This document shows positions 15,623 through 22,286 of a stretch of DNA of 38,062 nucleotides, piece after piece. How positions within the stretch are numbered: position 1 is the stretch's first letter; the number at the start of each line of letters is the position of its first letter. Below the pieces are notes generated by a model that saw only the letters and a list, made by a program, of their open reading frames with translations, had not been told where the DNA came from and ran no database searches. Source of the DNA: a virus; IMG/VR virus record IMGVR_UViG_3300042503_002008, positions 1 through 38,062 of that record; one strand, given 5' to 3'. The position numbers were made by a program, and so were the translations under genes.

Positions 15623-15697
15623 CGGACCTGCGGGTAGGGGATCCCAGGAGCTTGCGGTTATGCCAGTTGCCGGACTTAAATGGCGGGGGCCAGCAGC

Positions 15698-16036
15698 ATG
15701 TTTGCAGAACCGACTCATCCTCTTTGGGTGTTTCTCAGCGCTTTTGGCGTTTCTGCGTTCGCTGGGCTCGCCACCTATTTGCGCTTTTCGCGTAAAATGA
15801 CTCGGCTCGGTCTTTTGAGCGCGTTGTTAAATGCTGGTTGCCTTGGTCTGGCCATCAGCCTTATCTGGTACCAGCACTATCGAAAGTCGGAGAACGTCTA
15901 TGGTCTAATTGGTATCTGCGTCCTGGCCGGAATGGGCGGGTCGACGGTTACCGATATTCTGTGGTCTGTCCTCAGCGGCGCGGGCATCAAGGTCACGATT
16001 AGCCACGAGCAAGACAGGAACCCCAACGATGACTGA
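15698..16036 (+). CDS. Holin-like membrane protein
   Basis: 112 residues from ATG 15698 (GGGGG at 15685-15689); an in-frame ATG at 15680 would add six residues. Three hydrophobic segments are visible: residues about 8-27 (WVFLSAFGVSAFAGLATYL), 38-57 (LLSALLNAGCLGLAISLIWY) and 70-92 (LIGICVLAGMGGSTVTDILW), with a charged C-terminus ending in NDD. A glycine-rich third helix with GGSTVTDIL and short basic loops resemble phage holins of the three-helix type. Holins form lesions in the inner membrane at lysis. The next small membrane gene overlaps its end. The assignment rests on topology and location, and another membrane function is possible. Confidence 0.6.
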   Translation: MFAEPTHPLWVFLSAFGVSAFAGLATYLRFSRKMTRLGLLSALLNAGCLGLAISLIWYQHYRKSENVYGLIGICVLAGMGGSTVTDILWSVLSGAGIKVTISHEQDRNPNDD

Positions 16037-16169
16037 TCGTAAAGCTCGGGACATGTTTAGCGCTGTGGCGCTTGTCTTTGTGGTTCTTTGCTCGCTGGCG
16101 TTGTTGTCGTCAGCCGCTGCGGTCGCGCAACAGGGCCCGCAGCCTGTTGCGGAGGTGGGAACACGATGA
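16029..16169 (+). CDS. Small exported or membrane peptide
   Basis: 46 residues from ATG 16029, overlapping the end of the holin-like gene and the start of the PAS gene (ATGA). A basic start (MTDRKARDM) is followed by one hydrophobic stretch, SAVALVFVVLCSLALLSSAAA, and a short polar tail AQQGPQPVAEVGTR. The AAAVAQQ segment resembles a signal-peptidase site. Its size and place suggest a lysis accessory such as a spanin component or holin regulator, but nothing specific identifies it. Confidence 0.5.
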   Translation: MTDRKARDMFSAVALVFVVLCSLALLSSAAAVAQQGPQPVAEVGTR

Positions 16170-16708
16170 GCGCGTTATTTAATCCATGCAGTGAGCAATC
16201 TCGGCCCTTTCGGCTAGCCGCGGTTGGCTGGGCAATCGCTGGTGCCACGTTGTGCGCTTGCGTGCTTTGGTACCACGCATCAGCGCTGGCGTCACACCAA
16301 AGCGAGCTGCACAAGATCATCAACTACGCACCCGACGCCGTGATTGTGTGCAATGAACGCGGCCAGGTTCTTTACGCCAATGACGCGGTACGGACGATTA
16401 CGGGTTTCACTGAAGAAGATCTCGTTCGCGGCGGAGTTGAGCAGGTTATTCCGCTTCCTTTGCGCGCTTTGCACAGAAACGCGCTTCGCGGCGCAGTCGT
16501 CAAGAGCGATCGCGGCATTGAAGGCGTGAATTACCGGCGGGTCTACCCAGTGATGCGCAAAGACGGCAAAATGGTCGTCTGCCTAATCAGCGTCGGCAGC
16601 GTTCGGCATTACGACGGTCCCCAGTTTTTTGCGTTTATCGTGCCCGTTGGCGAAGAAGACGCGCCGGTCAAACTGGATCCAGCAACTACAGCGAACAACG
16701 CGCCGTAA
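16166..16708 (+). CDS. Membrane-anchored PAS-domain protein
   Basis: 180 residues. One transmembrane segment at residues about 16-38 (AAVGWAIAGATLCACVLWY) is followed by a helix and a PAS domain, residues about 52-160. The PAS core is visible as IINYAPDAVIVCNERGQVLY, ANDAVRTITGFTEEDLVRGG, PLPLRALHRNALRG, the charged strand YRRVYPVMRKDGKMV and a last strand FFAFIV. PAS domains bind ligands or cofactors (haem, flavin, small metabolites) or mediate dimerisation; no kinase, cyclase or DNA-binding output is present, so any signal would pass by protein contact. It overlaps the preceding small gene and sits in a putative lysis region, raising the possibility that it senses membrane or redox state. 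The ligand cannot be predicted. Confidence 0.75.
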   Translation: MSALFNPCSEQSRPFRLAAVGWAIAGATLCACVLWYHASALASHQSELHKIINYAPDAVIVCNERGQVLYANDAVRTITGFTEEDLVRGGVEQVIPLPLRALHRNALRGAVVKSDRGIEGVNYRRVYPVMRKDGKMVVCLISVGSVRHYDGPQFFAFIVPVGEEDAPVKLDPATTANNAP

Positions 16709-16720
16709 GAGACTCGCTAT

Positions 16721-17944
16721 ATGGATGGCCTCTCCATTCTTGATCCGACAAACTGGCGCGTAGGCGGGCTGAAAGAGCACCCTGCGTACATTGTCGGCAA
16801 CGCGGCCGCCTGGCTTACAAAGGCTGGCGCTGTCGGAACAAATCACTATCTCACCGGGCGGCTCTATGTTGCGAAGAGCGGCTGGTTGCTGCTTTCGGTG
16901 CCCAATGCGCTTGTGCGCGGTGTGTTCGACGCCATGACTGCCACCGGCGCCGAGTTGCCCACGATGAGCGCCTTCAACGGCGAATCCGCGGACAAAGAGC
17001 TGCTCAACGCGCACATCTCGGTAATGACGGCCGAAGAGGTCGAACAGATCGGCGCAGACAAGATCAACGAACGCGGGCACAACTTTCATTACGCGCTGGG
17101 CCAGATCCGCGAGTTTTCGCCCAGGACTGAGACGCTGAGCCGCGTGTGGGCAATTCAGGTGGCGAGCCCTGAGTTGGCCGCCCTGCGCAAGAGCTACGGT
17201 CTGTCGGCGCTGCCCAACGGCGACCACCCGTTTCACATTACCGTGGCTGTCAGGCGCAAGAATGTGCTGGGGCAAAACGAAGTTGCCAAAGTAAATGGCA
17301 GCCGGGGCGCGCTCAAGGCGGCAGCCGATCACACGGTGACTTACGACTGCGGGTGCTCGGGGCCGTGTTCATGCCCTGATACCTGTATTTGCAAGCAAAG
17401 CGGCCGGTGTGGTTCGCGCAATAAAGCCGCGGCCAAAGAAGACGTACTTCACGGCGGCGCGGCGGATCACAAGCCCGATAGTGAATTCAATCCGGAGGCT
17501 CTCTCAGAGGGCAAAACGCATGAGCGCGAACACACGGACAACGATCAAATCGCCAAGGAAATTGCCGCGGATCACCTGTCCGAAGACCCCGCCTACTACA
17601 AAAAAGTCCGACAAATAGAGAAGGGAAGCAGCGTCTATTTCAACCAGGCGCGGCAGATGTTCAATCCGTTCACGGTGTCTGGCCCGCAGATTCCGTATGA
17701 CCACAATCGGCCGGTGTTCGAAAACATTCAAAACCAGCTGGCAGAGGTAAAACGCCGCGGAGATTTCATGCTCCAGGCCGATCGCAACCATCAGATCTGG
17801 CGCGCGCAACTGGATCCGAATTACCGCTATCAACTTGCTCTTCAAGCGTTTCGAGGTGAACTGCCCCAGCCCGGTCTCACGGACCAGCTGTTTGAACGAT
17901 ATGGCGACGGAATGCTCGCCTCGTTACAGCCGAGGAGGCCGTGA
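16721..17944 (+). CDS. 2H-phosphoesterase-like protein with Cys-rich linker
   Basis: 407 residues. The first 185 residues contain two H-x-[ST] motifs 74 residues apart, NAHISVM (H98, S100) and PFHITVAV (H172, T174), the signature of 2H phosphoesterases, which open or process 2',3'-cyclic phosphates and related bonds in RNA and nucleotides. A compact Cys-rich stretch follows at residues 210-230 with seven cysteines (C-x-C-x3-C-x-C-x3-C-x-C-x5-C), a likely metal-binding module. The remaining 170 residues are charged and helical (EIAADHLSEDPAYYKKV) without a known domain. RNA repair, cyclic-oligonucleotide cleavage or ADP-ribose-type chemistry would all fit the fold. No strong ribosome site precedes ATG 16721. 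Confidence 0.6.
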   Translation: MDGLSILDPTNWRVGGLKEHPAYIVGNAAAWLTKAGAVGTNHYLTGRLYVAKSGWLLLSVPNALVRGVFDAMTATGAELPTMSAFNGESADKELLNAHISVMTAEEVEQIGADKINERGHNFHYALGQIREFSPRTETLSRVWAIQVASPELAALRKSYGLSALPNGDHPFHITVAVRRKNVLGQNEVAKVNGSRGALKAAADHTVTYDCGCSGPCSCPDTCICKQSGRCGSRNKAAAKEDVLHGGAADHKPDSEFNPEALSEGKTHEREHTDNDQIAKEIAADHLSEDPAYYKKVRQIEKGSSVYFNQARQMFNPFTVSGPQIPYDHNRPVFENIQNQLAEVKRRGDFMLQADRNHQIWRAQLDPNYRYQLALQAFRGELPQPGLTDQLFERYGDGMLASLQPRRP

Positions 17945-17945
17945 A

Positions 17946-18203
17946 ATGCCGCTTTTTCCGTGGCGACCAAAAAAGCCGGACGAGCTAGTTACACCTGTTA
18001 CGCCGCCGCCGGATGACCTGAATCCCGCGCGCGCAGCCTGGCTCAAAGCCCTAATGCTCCTTCGTTCGATCGACAAGCAAAAGCTTGGCGTGGCGTTGTT
18101 CACAGCGCCCGTCATAGCTTTTTTTGCCGTCAGCGGTGTGTTTTTGTGGCTTTGGGTAGCTCTGCGCGGGCTGTATCGGTTCATCCTCTCTATCTTCAAG
18201 TGA
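17946..18203 (+). CDS. Small membrane protein
   Basis: 85 residues, preceded by GAGGAGG at 17932-17938. A proline-rich cytoplasmic-type N-terminus (PWRPKKPDELVTPVTPPPDD) leads to one or two hydrophobic segments near residues 48-82 (VALFTAPVIAFFAVSGVFLW, then a basic aromatic tail). No family recognised. It could be a virion membrane component or lysis helper. One base separates it from the 2H-like gene, with three to the following gene. Confidence 0.6.
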   Translation: MPLFPWRPKKPDELVTPVTPPPDDLNPARAAWLKALMLLRSIDKQKLGVALFTAPVIAFFAVSGVFLWLWVALRGLYRFILSIFK

Positions 18204-18206
18204 AGC

Positions 18207-19232
18207 ATGACGGCGGCCAAAGATATCAATGCGTGGCAGAGTGTTCCTGCGCGGGTAAGTCAACGGCTTCCTGCGGCGGCCGTGGTGCGGGCGCAGCACG
18301 AGAAGGCCGCGGTAGCTGCACACGTGTTGGCGACCAGCTGCGCGACGTGGATGCCCGAGGAGAACATCCTCACGATTTGGACGCGCGAGCCGATCACTGA
18401 AAAGCAGGCGCGGGACTATCGAAAGCACCTCAACACGCGCGGTTTTGCTCATCGCGTGTTCGACGAGGGCGCGCCTGATTGGAGCGTTGAAATCCTGATC
18501 AAACGAGGTAATCAGGCGCTTATCCCGGGCCTCGACAAGGTCTGGCAGTATGGAAACGCGGCGCTCGGCGGTCCGAACCCGATGAGCAACGGCATCGTCT
18601 CAGGCCTGCTTCTTGGCGGCCTTGGGTACGGTGGCGGCGCGCTAGCTGAGCATCTGTTTCCCGAGCGTTATCTCCAGCGCGGCAAACTGCGGAAAAGCCT
18701 GGGGGCAGCGGGAGCGCTGGCTGGTTTGGGTCTTGGTGCCATGAACGCCAATGCGAACGCCCGCGCGATGGACACGACGTTCCTCAAAGGCCTTTTTACC
18801 GACAACCGGACCGTGCCGCCGTTTGTGCAAGAAAAGGCGGGTTTCGACTTTGGTCCGGACCCGTTGGCCAGTCGCGACACCGGCTTGTACGCGCCTTCTG
18901 TGCCGGTGCCGCAGTTCAACCAGGCCGCCTGGATGGACGTGCAAAAAGGCATGATGAATCCGCGCGGTATGCACTCGTCTCCCCAGATGGCAGCAGCGGC
19001 AACGGGGCTGATGAGCGGAATCAGTACGGGTGTCCGGTCGCCGATTATTCGGCCTGTTGACGTAATCAGCGGCATTGCGTCCGCTGGCGTGGGCCTTGCA
19101 ACGGCGACGATGGCTGGCAAAGCTCTATCTGCGTTGGCCGGGCTAACGCCTGAAGCGCAAAACAAGCTGCAAGACATGGGTTTGTGGGCGGGCATGTTGC
19201 ACGCCGTTGTGCCGCCGATGTTTGGACGCTGA
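18207..19232 (+). CDS. Hypothetical Gly/Ala-rich protein, probable virion protein
   Basis: 341 residues. The first 110 residues form a mixed charged domain (QARDYRKHLNTRGFAHRVFD). Around residues 130-185 lies a strongly glycine-rich hydrophobic region, GIVSGLLLGGLGYGGGALAE, a basic linker (RYLQRGKLRKSLG) and GAAGALAGLGLGAMNANAN. A second hydrophobic stretch (ISGIASAGVGLATATMAGKA) is close to the C-terminus. Alternating soluble and Gly-rich hydrophobic blocks recur in proteins at 496 and 24946 and resemble membrane-inserting ejection proteins of phages. Function is not established. Copy 7 of the GATATC motif begins 12 bases after the start codon. Confidence 0.5.
   Translation: MTAAKDINAWQSVPARVSQRLPAAAVVRAQHEKAAVAAHVLATSCATWMPEENILTIWTREPITEKQARDYRKHLNTRGFAHRVFDEGAPDWSVEILIKRGNQALIPGLDKVWQYGNAALGGPNPMSNGIVSGLLLGGLGYGGGALAEHLFPERYLQRGKLRKSLGAAGALAGLGLGAMNANANARAMDTTFLKGLFTDNRTVPPFVQEKAGFDFGPDPLASRDTGLYAPSVPVPQFNQAAWMDVQKGMMNPRGMHSSPQMAAAATGLMSGISTGVRSPIIRPVDVISGIASAGVGLATATMAGKALSALAGLTPEAQNKLQDMGLWAGMLHAVVPPMFGR
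18219..18232 (+). repeat. Directional GATATC motif, copy 7
   Basis: AAAGATATCAATGC at codons 5-9 of the gene at 18207 (K-D-I-N-A). Confidence 0.55.
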
Positions 19233-19300
19233 CTTACTTGCGCGTTCGATACAGTGGTGACACAATAGGTAAATACACACCTCGAAACTAGGAGTTTTTT

Positions 19301-19672
19301 ATGGCCATGACAAAGGTCGACGCAATTCGCGCAGAAATGCGGCTGCTCAATGCCGAAGCTGACGCTGTTCCCGGCGTGTCGCTCACGAACTGGAGCAGCC
19401 CTGAGTTTTGGACCATGGTCGTTTCTGCGGTCACAAACCTCGTAACTGTGGCTGTCGTGCTGGGCTGGCTTAGCTCGACTGACGCCGAGACCGTCACTAA
19501 GGCGCTGTCGGCACTGATCGGCGCCGGACAGGTCATCATCGTCAACGGCCTGATTGTGTGGCGGTTTATCTCCGCGCGCGTTCAGGTGAAGCAGGCTATG
19601 ATCACAGCCCGCTACAACTACATGGCGGCGGTGACGACTGAGCAGATGCGGCTTAATATGAGAGCCCGGTGA
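19301..19672 (+). CDS. Two-helix membrane protein, possible holin or antiholin
   Basis: 123 residues; AGGAG at 19290-19294 is six bases from ATG 19301. A charged N-terminal helix (AIRAEMRLLNAEADAV) precedes two hydrophobic segments at about residues 37-58 (TMVVSAVTNLVTVAVVLGWL) and 67-88 (ALSALIGAGQVIIVNGLIVW), followed by a basic helix (FISARVQVKQ). The arrangement PEFW then hydrophobic helix, short STDAETV loop and a second Gly-containing helix is common in small phage membrane proteins annotated as holins. A 68-base gap upstream could hold a promoter. Together with the gene at 15698 the region may have two pore-forming partners. Confidence 0.55.
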   Translation: MAMTKVDAIRAEMRLLNAEADAVPGVSLTNWSSPEFWTMVVSAVTNLVTVAVVLGWLSSTDAETVTKALSALIGAGQVIIVNGLIVWRFISARVQVKQAMITARYNYMAAVTTEQMRLNMRAR

Positions 19673-20076
19673 TGACAGACAATGATCTCCAGGAGCGGAT
19701 TCGAGTTTCTCCCGCGCTGCAGGCTCTGCAAAACCAACTCCAGTCGGAGATTAGTTTTCGCGCTCCAGCCGGATTTGACTTCAATCCGCTCTTGGTGATC
19801 TCTGTCATCTCAATCATCGTTCAAATTGTCATTCATTGTCGTGAGAGCCGTGACGAGCAAAGTGTGCGCGCGGCTATGCGAGACCTGCGCGCACTGCCTT
19901 TGCGGCAGCAATTTCGGCTTCGGCGTGCGTTGACCGGCTTATGGCGCGAGAACTATCCGCGCACGACAACACACCAAGAAAACCCACTGATCGACGCGGT
20001 ATACCAGCTCAGCGATAGCGCGGATGACGCCGCGATCGACGAGTTGCTGTGGCTGGCGGCGCAACACAAATCATGA
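19672..20076 (+). CDS. Hypothetical single-span membrane protein
   Basis: 134 residues; ATG 19672 overlaps the previous stop (TGATG). Residues 1-37 are soluble, one transmembrane span follows at about 38-55 (FNPLLVISVISIIVQIVIHC), and the C-terminal half is basic and helical, with LRALPLRQQFRLRRAL. The basic region just after the span suggests it faces the cytoplasm. Coupled to the preceding two-helix protein, so the pair may work together, but no family is recognised. Confidence 0.55.
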   Translation: MTDNDLQERIRVSPALQALQNQLQSEISFRAPAGFDFNPLLVISVISIIVQIVIHCRESRDEQSVRAAMRDLRALPLRQQFRLRRALTGLWRENYPRTTTHQENPLIDAVYQLSDSADDAAIDELLWLAAQHKS

Positions 20077-20104
20077 CCGCATTCTTCGCAAGGACGCGAA
20101 CTAT

Positions 20105-20920
20105 ATGGCAAGGATGCCATCAAAACACCAGCATGTACTGCCTACAGGAGAGATCCTAAAAAAGCTGTACGGCTTTGGGTATTTCGGCACGAAGACTTGG
20201 CAACAGGTCAAAGGGCTCAAAGGCGCAGACCTTGATCACGCCGTGCGCGAATATCAGCGTTTTCACGGTTTAGACCCCAACGGCTCTGTCGGGCCTGAAA
20301 CAGCAAGCGTGCTTTCTCGGCGGCGGTGCGGGTTGCCCGATTTCAATTTTTCGGCGGGCGACGCGGTCTGCAAGTGGCCGCATAAAGAGATCACGTACTT
20401 GCCAAAGATCGTGCTGCCGGGCGTGTCTGCCGAGCAGGTTGTACAGGCTTACGACATTGCTTTTAGCCAGTGGGCAGCGGTGTGCAATTTGGAGCCGAAA
20501 CGCGTCACTGCCGCAAACAAGGCAAACATTCTGGCGCGGTCTGGGAAGGGCAAGAAGAACGGCCTAGACGATCGAGGCGGCACGTTAGCGTGGAGTGAAC
20601 TGCCGTGCGACGTCACAGAAAACGTTCAGCTTGATCAGATGTTTGACGAGGCCGAGGATTGGAGCTTCAATATGGCCGTGGCCGTGATGTGTCACGAACT
20701 CGGTCACGCATTAGGGCTGCCGCATCTCGCCAAGGGCAACCTGATGGCGCCGTACTACGATCCAAACATCACAGAACCGCAGGCAGGCGACATCCGCGAA
20801 ATTCAAGATCTGTATGGCAAACGCGCGCAGCCATATGACGCGATCAAGGACGCGTCGGTGCATCTTGGCGGGACGATCACCATCAATGGCATGCCATACG
20901 TCCTCGTACCAAAAACTTGA
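20105..20920 (+). CDS. Matrixin metalloprotease with peptidoglycan-binding propeptide
   Basis: 271 residues. Residues 10-72 form a PG_binding_1-type helical domain (AVREYQRFHGLDPNGSVGPE). Immediately after is RRRCGLPDF (C75), the same layout as the cysteine switch PRCGVPD of matrix metalloprotease propeptides, in which the Cys blocks the catalytic zinc. The catalytic domain follows, with the matrixin zinc site HELGHALGLPH (H197, E198, H201, H207) and Met-turn NLMAPYY (M214). Only the extension after about residue 240 (HLGGTITINGMPYVLV) is outside the family plan. No signal peptide is seen, so holin-dependent release or virion packaging would be required to reach the envelope. It may attack surface-layer or envelope proteins, or mature virion proteins. 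AAGGA at 20090-20094 precedes ATG 20105 by ten bases. Confidence 0.88.
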   Translation: MARMPSKHQHVLPTGEILKKLYGFGYFGTKTWQQVKGLKGADLDHAVREYQRFHGLDPNGSVGPETASVLSRRRCGLPDFNFSAGDAVCKWPHKEITYLPKIVLPGVSAEQVVQAYDIAFSQWAAVCNLEPKRVTAANKANILARSGKGKKNGLDDRGGTLAWSELPCDVTENVQLDQMFDEAEDWSFNMAVAVMCHELGHALGLPHLAKGNLMAPYYDPNITEPQAGDIREIQDLYGKRAQPYDAIKDASVHLGGTITINGMPYVLVPKT

Positions 20921-20968
20921 GATCTGATAACATACGCTGACACACGCGTTCGTGCGCAAGGAGGCGCC

Positions 20969-21247
20969 ATGACTGGTTTCCAAAAGCTCGCTCTTCTTCT
21001 CTTTGCCGCAGTTGTTCTTTTTTCGTACGGCAAAGATATCTATGCCTGGCTCAAGCTGAAGCTTGCCAGTGTGCAGCTGCCCGCGGTCCCGGGTCGTCCG
21101 GCCGTCGCAAACGACGTGGTTGGCGATCTTGTTACCGTTGCTGGTATGCGCGACCGCCTGGCCGCCGAGGGCTGTCGAGAAGGCGCTGACGCGTGTTCTG
21201 CGCTGCTCAAAGTCTTGATCGATCACAAGCATCCGCACGTAGGGTGA
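20969..21247 (+). CDS. Small N-terminally anchored protein
   Basis: 92 residues with AAGGAGG five bases before ATG 20969. Hydrophobic residues 5-19 (QKLALLLFAAVVLFSYG) form a signal anchor. The rest is soluble with two cysteines (GCREGADACSALL) that could form a disulfide if exported. No known domain. It follows the matrixin gene and contains GATATC-motif copy 8 near its start (K-D-I-Y-A-W). Confidence 0.6.
   Translation: MTGFQKLALLLFAAVVLFSYGKDIYAWLKLKLASVQLPAVPGRPAVANDVVGDLVTVAGMRDRLAAEGCREGADACSALLKVLIDHKHPHVG
21032..21045 (+). repeat. Directional GATATC motif, copy 8
   Basis: AAAGATATCTATGC, codons 22-26 of the gene at 20969 (K-D-I-Y-A). Confidence 0.5.
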
Positions 21248-21252
21248 AAACC

Positions 21253-21735
21253 ATGAAACCAGCTGTTTGGCTTGCCGGGCTTATCCTGCTCGCTGCCTTT
21301 GTGTTTCCGAACGGCGTAGCGTTGCCGCGCCCTCCGCAGCCGGTCCCGGCGCCGGTAATTCCTGAGCCTGTAAAGCCGACTGTTCCGCCGGATGCCGATA
21401 TTGTGCGCATCTTGGCGACAGCAGCTCCGGCTGAAAAGGCGCGGATTGCTGGTGTGTACACCGGCTTGAAGCGCGTTGTGCAGAACGACACTGAAAAGCT
21501 GCTCACGACGACAGAGCAGACTGCGTTGGCGCAGGCGCGCACGCTCCAGCTCGCGACTGGCGACATGCCGATCAAGGGCAAATACGTCGATCTCGACAAG
21601 GCGATCGAGGCGGTGTTTGCGCGCAAGCTCGGCAAAGAACTTGACAGAGACGACAAAGAAGTCGCCGCTGTTGACGACAAGATCCGCGCAAAGATTGTCG
21701 AAGCGTGCGATGTGGTTATCGCTTCCGTTCAGTAA
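21253..21735 (+). CDS. Exported or anchored hypothetical protein
   Basis: 160 residues from ATG 21253. A hydrophobic start (KPAVWLAGLILLAAFVFP) is a likely signal or anchor sequence. A proline-rich linker with PPQPVPAPVIPEPVKP follows, then a helical, charged domain of about 110 residues (LLTTTEQTALAQARTLQLAT; KAIEAVFARKLGKELDRDDK). The Pro linker plus coiled domain suggests a periplasm-spanning component, possibly lysis-related. No family recognised. Ribosome site is weak. Confidence 0.6.
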   Translation: MKPAVWLAGLILLAAFVFPNGVALPRPPQPVPAPVIPEPVKPTVPPDADIVRILATAAPAEKARIAGVYTGLKRVVQNDTEKLLTTTEQTALAQARTLQLATGDMPIKGKYVDLDKAIEAVFARKLGKELDRDDKEVAAVDDKIRAKIVEACDVVIASVQ

Positions 21736-21750
21736 TAGGTAGGCAAAACA

Positions 21751-22215
21751 ATGTCCGCTGCGCTGGTAGTAATTCTGCTGATCGCGCTCATTCTGTTCAT
21801 TGCGCTCGCTGCTTACCTTGAAACACACCTTCCAAAAACTGTCGCTGTGCCAGTTGGTTTGAGTGCCACTTTGACGAGGAGTTCGAATATGGCTGACGTG
21901 TTGACGTATCAGGTTTCGGTTGGTCCCGCTGTGGACCACGACGTTGTCTCGCGCGAGCTTTCGTGCGTGATCGACGCCGGTGAGCCGGTTGTTTCTTCGT
22001 TCCCGGGCAGCACGACTGACCTGGGTCTTGTGTCGGCGCCGCAGGGCGCGAGCGTGATCTTGGCCCTCGTCGACATCGACGATGCCGGAAACCGTTCGGA
22101 CGCTGCGACGCTTGAGTTCGTAGCCGCCGATACGCTTCCGCCCGCCGCGCCGGGTTCGTTCGGCGTGACGCTTGTGGGTGAAGCACCCGCCCCGGAAGTG
22201 AACCCCGAGGCTTGA
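21751..22215 (+). CDS. Membrane-anchored Ig/fibronectin-like protein with possible internal start
   Basis: 154 residues from ATG 21751 (TAGGTAGG upstream). Residues 4-22 are a transmembrane segment (LVVILLIALILFIALAAYL). The rest looks like one beta-sandwich: MADVLTYQVSVGPAVDHD, REL, VDIDDAGNRSDAATLEFVA, then a PP-rich hinge, as in Ig or fibronectin III-like phage domains. A second in-frame start, ATG 21889 (residue 47), has GAGGAG seven bases before it and would make a 108-residue unanchored form starting exactly at the beta domain. A terminator-like hairpin lies just after the stop. Function unknown. Confidence 0.6.
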   Translation: MSAALVVILLIALILFIALAAYLETHLPKTVAVPVGLSATLTRSSNMADVLTYQVSVGPAVDHDVVSRELSCVIDAGEPVVSSFPGSTTDLGLVSAPQGASVILALVDIDDAGNRSDAATLEFVAADTLPPAAPGSFGVTLVGEAPAPEVNPEA

Positions 22216-22232
22216 TCGAGTTTGCGAACACG

Positions 22233-22266
22233 GGAGCGCGCGCGGTAATAGTGCCGCGCGCGCTCC
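22233..22266 (+). terminator. Strong GC hairpin, probable transcription terminator
   Basis: GGAGCGCGCGCGG (22233-22245) pairs perfectly over 13 bp with 22254-22266 around an eight-base loop. There is no proper T tract (TCTAGCG follows), so termination may be factor-assisted, or the structure may protect or block an RNA end. It lies between two genes, 18 bases after the stop at 22215. Confidence 0.6.
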
Positions 22267-22286
22267 TCTAGCGCGCCGAGGTTACC

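Larger units (their letters stand above)
15352..15697. other. 346-base gene-free region with several inverted repeats
   Basis: No credible coding frame and no recognisable tRNA. It contains a palindromic operator-like site (15409-15423), a 6-bp hairpin TGCGTG/CACGCA (15425-15443), TGCTA/TAGCA (15481-15496), CCGTG/CACGG (15537-15548) and GCTGCAG/CTGCAGC (15605-15622). It separates the glycan genes from the membrane-protein genes and is a good place for a regulatory leader or noncoding RNA. Confidence 0.5.

Noticed and set aside
15352-15697. A tRNA, tmRNA or known riboswitch
   Set aside because: Hairpins are present but conserved cores of known riboswitches and the tRNA arms are not.
20105-20920. 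Calling the matrixin an endolysin
   Set aside because: The PG-binding domain is part of the propeptide arrangement, and matrixins cleave proteins, so peptidoglycan hydrolysis is not supported.
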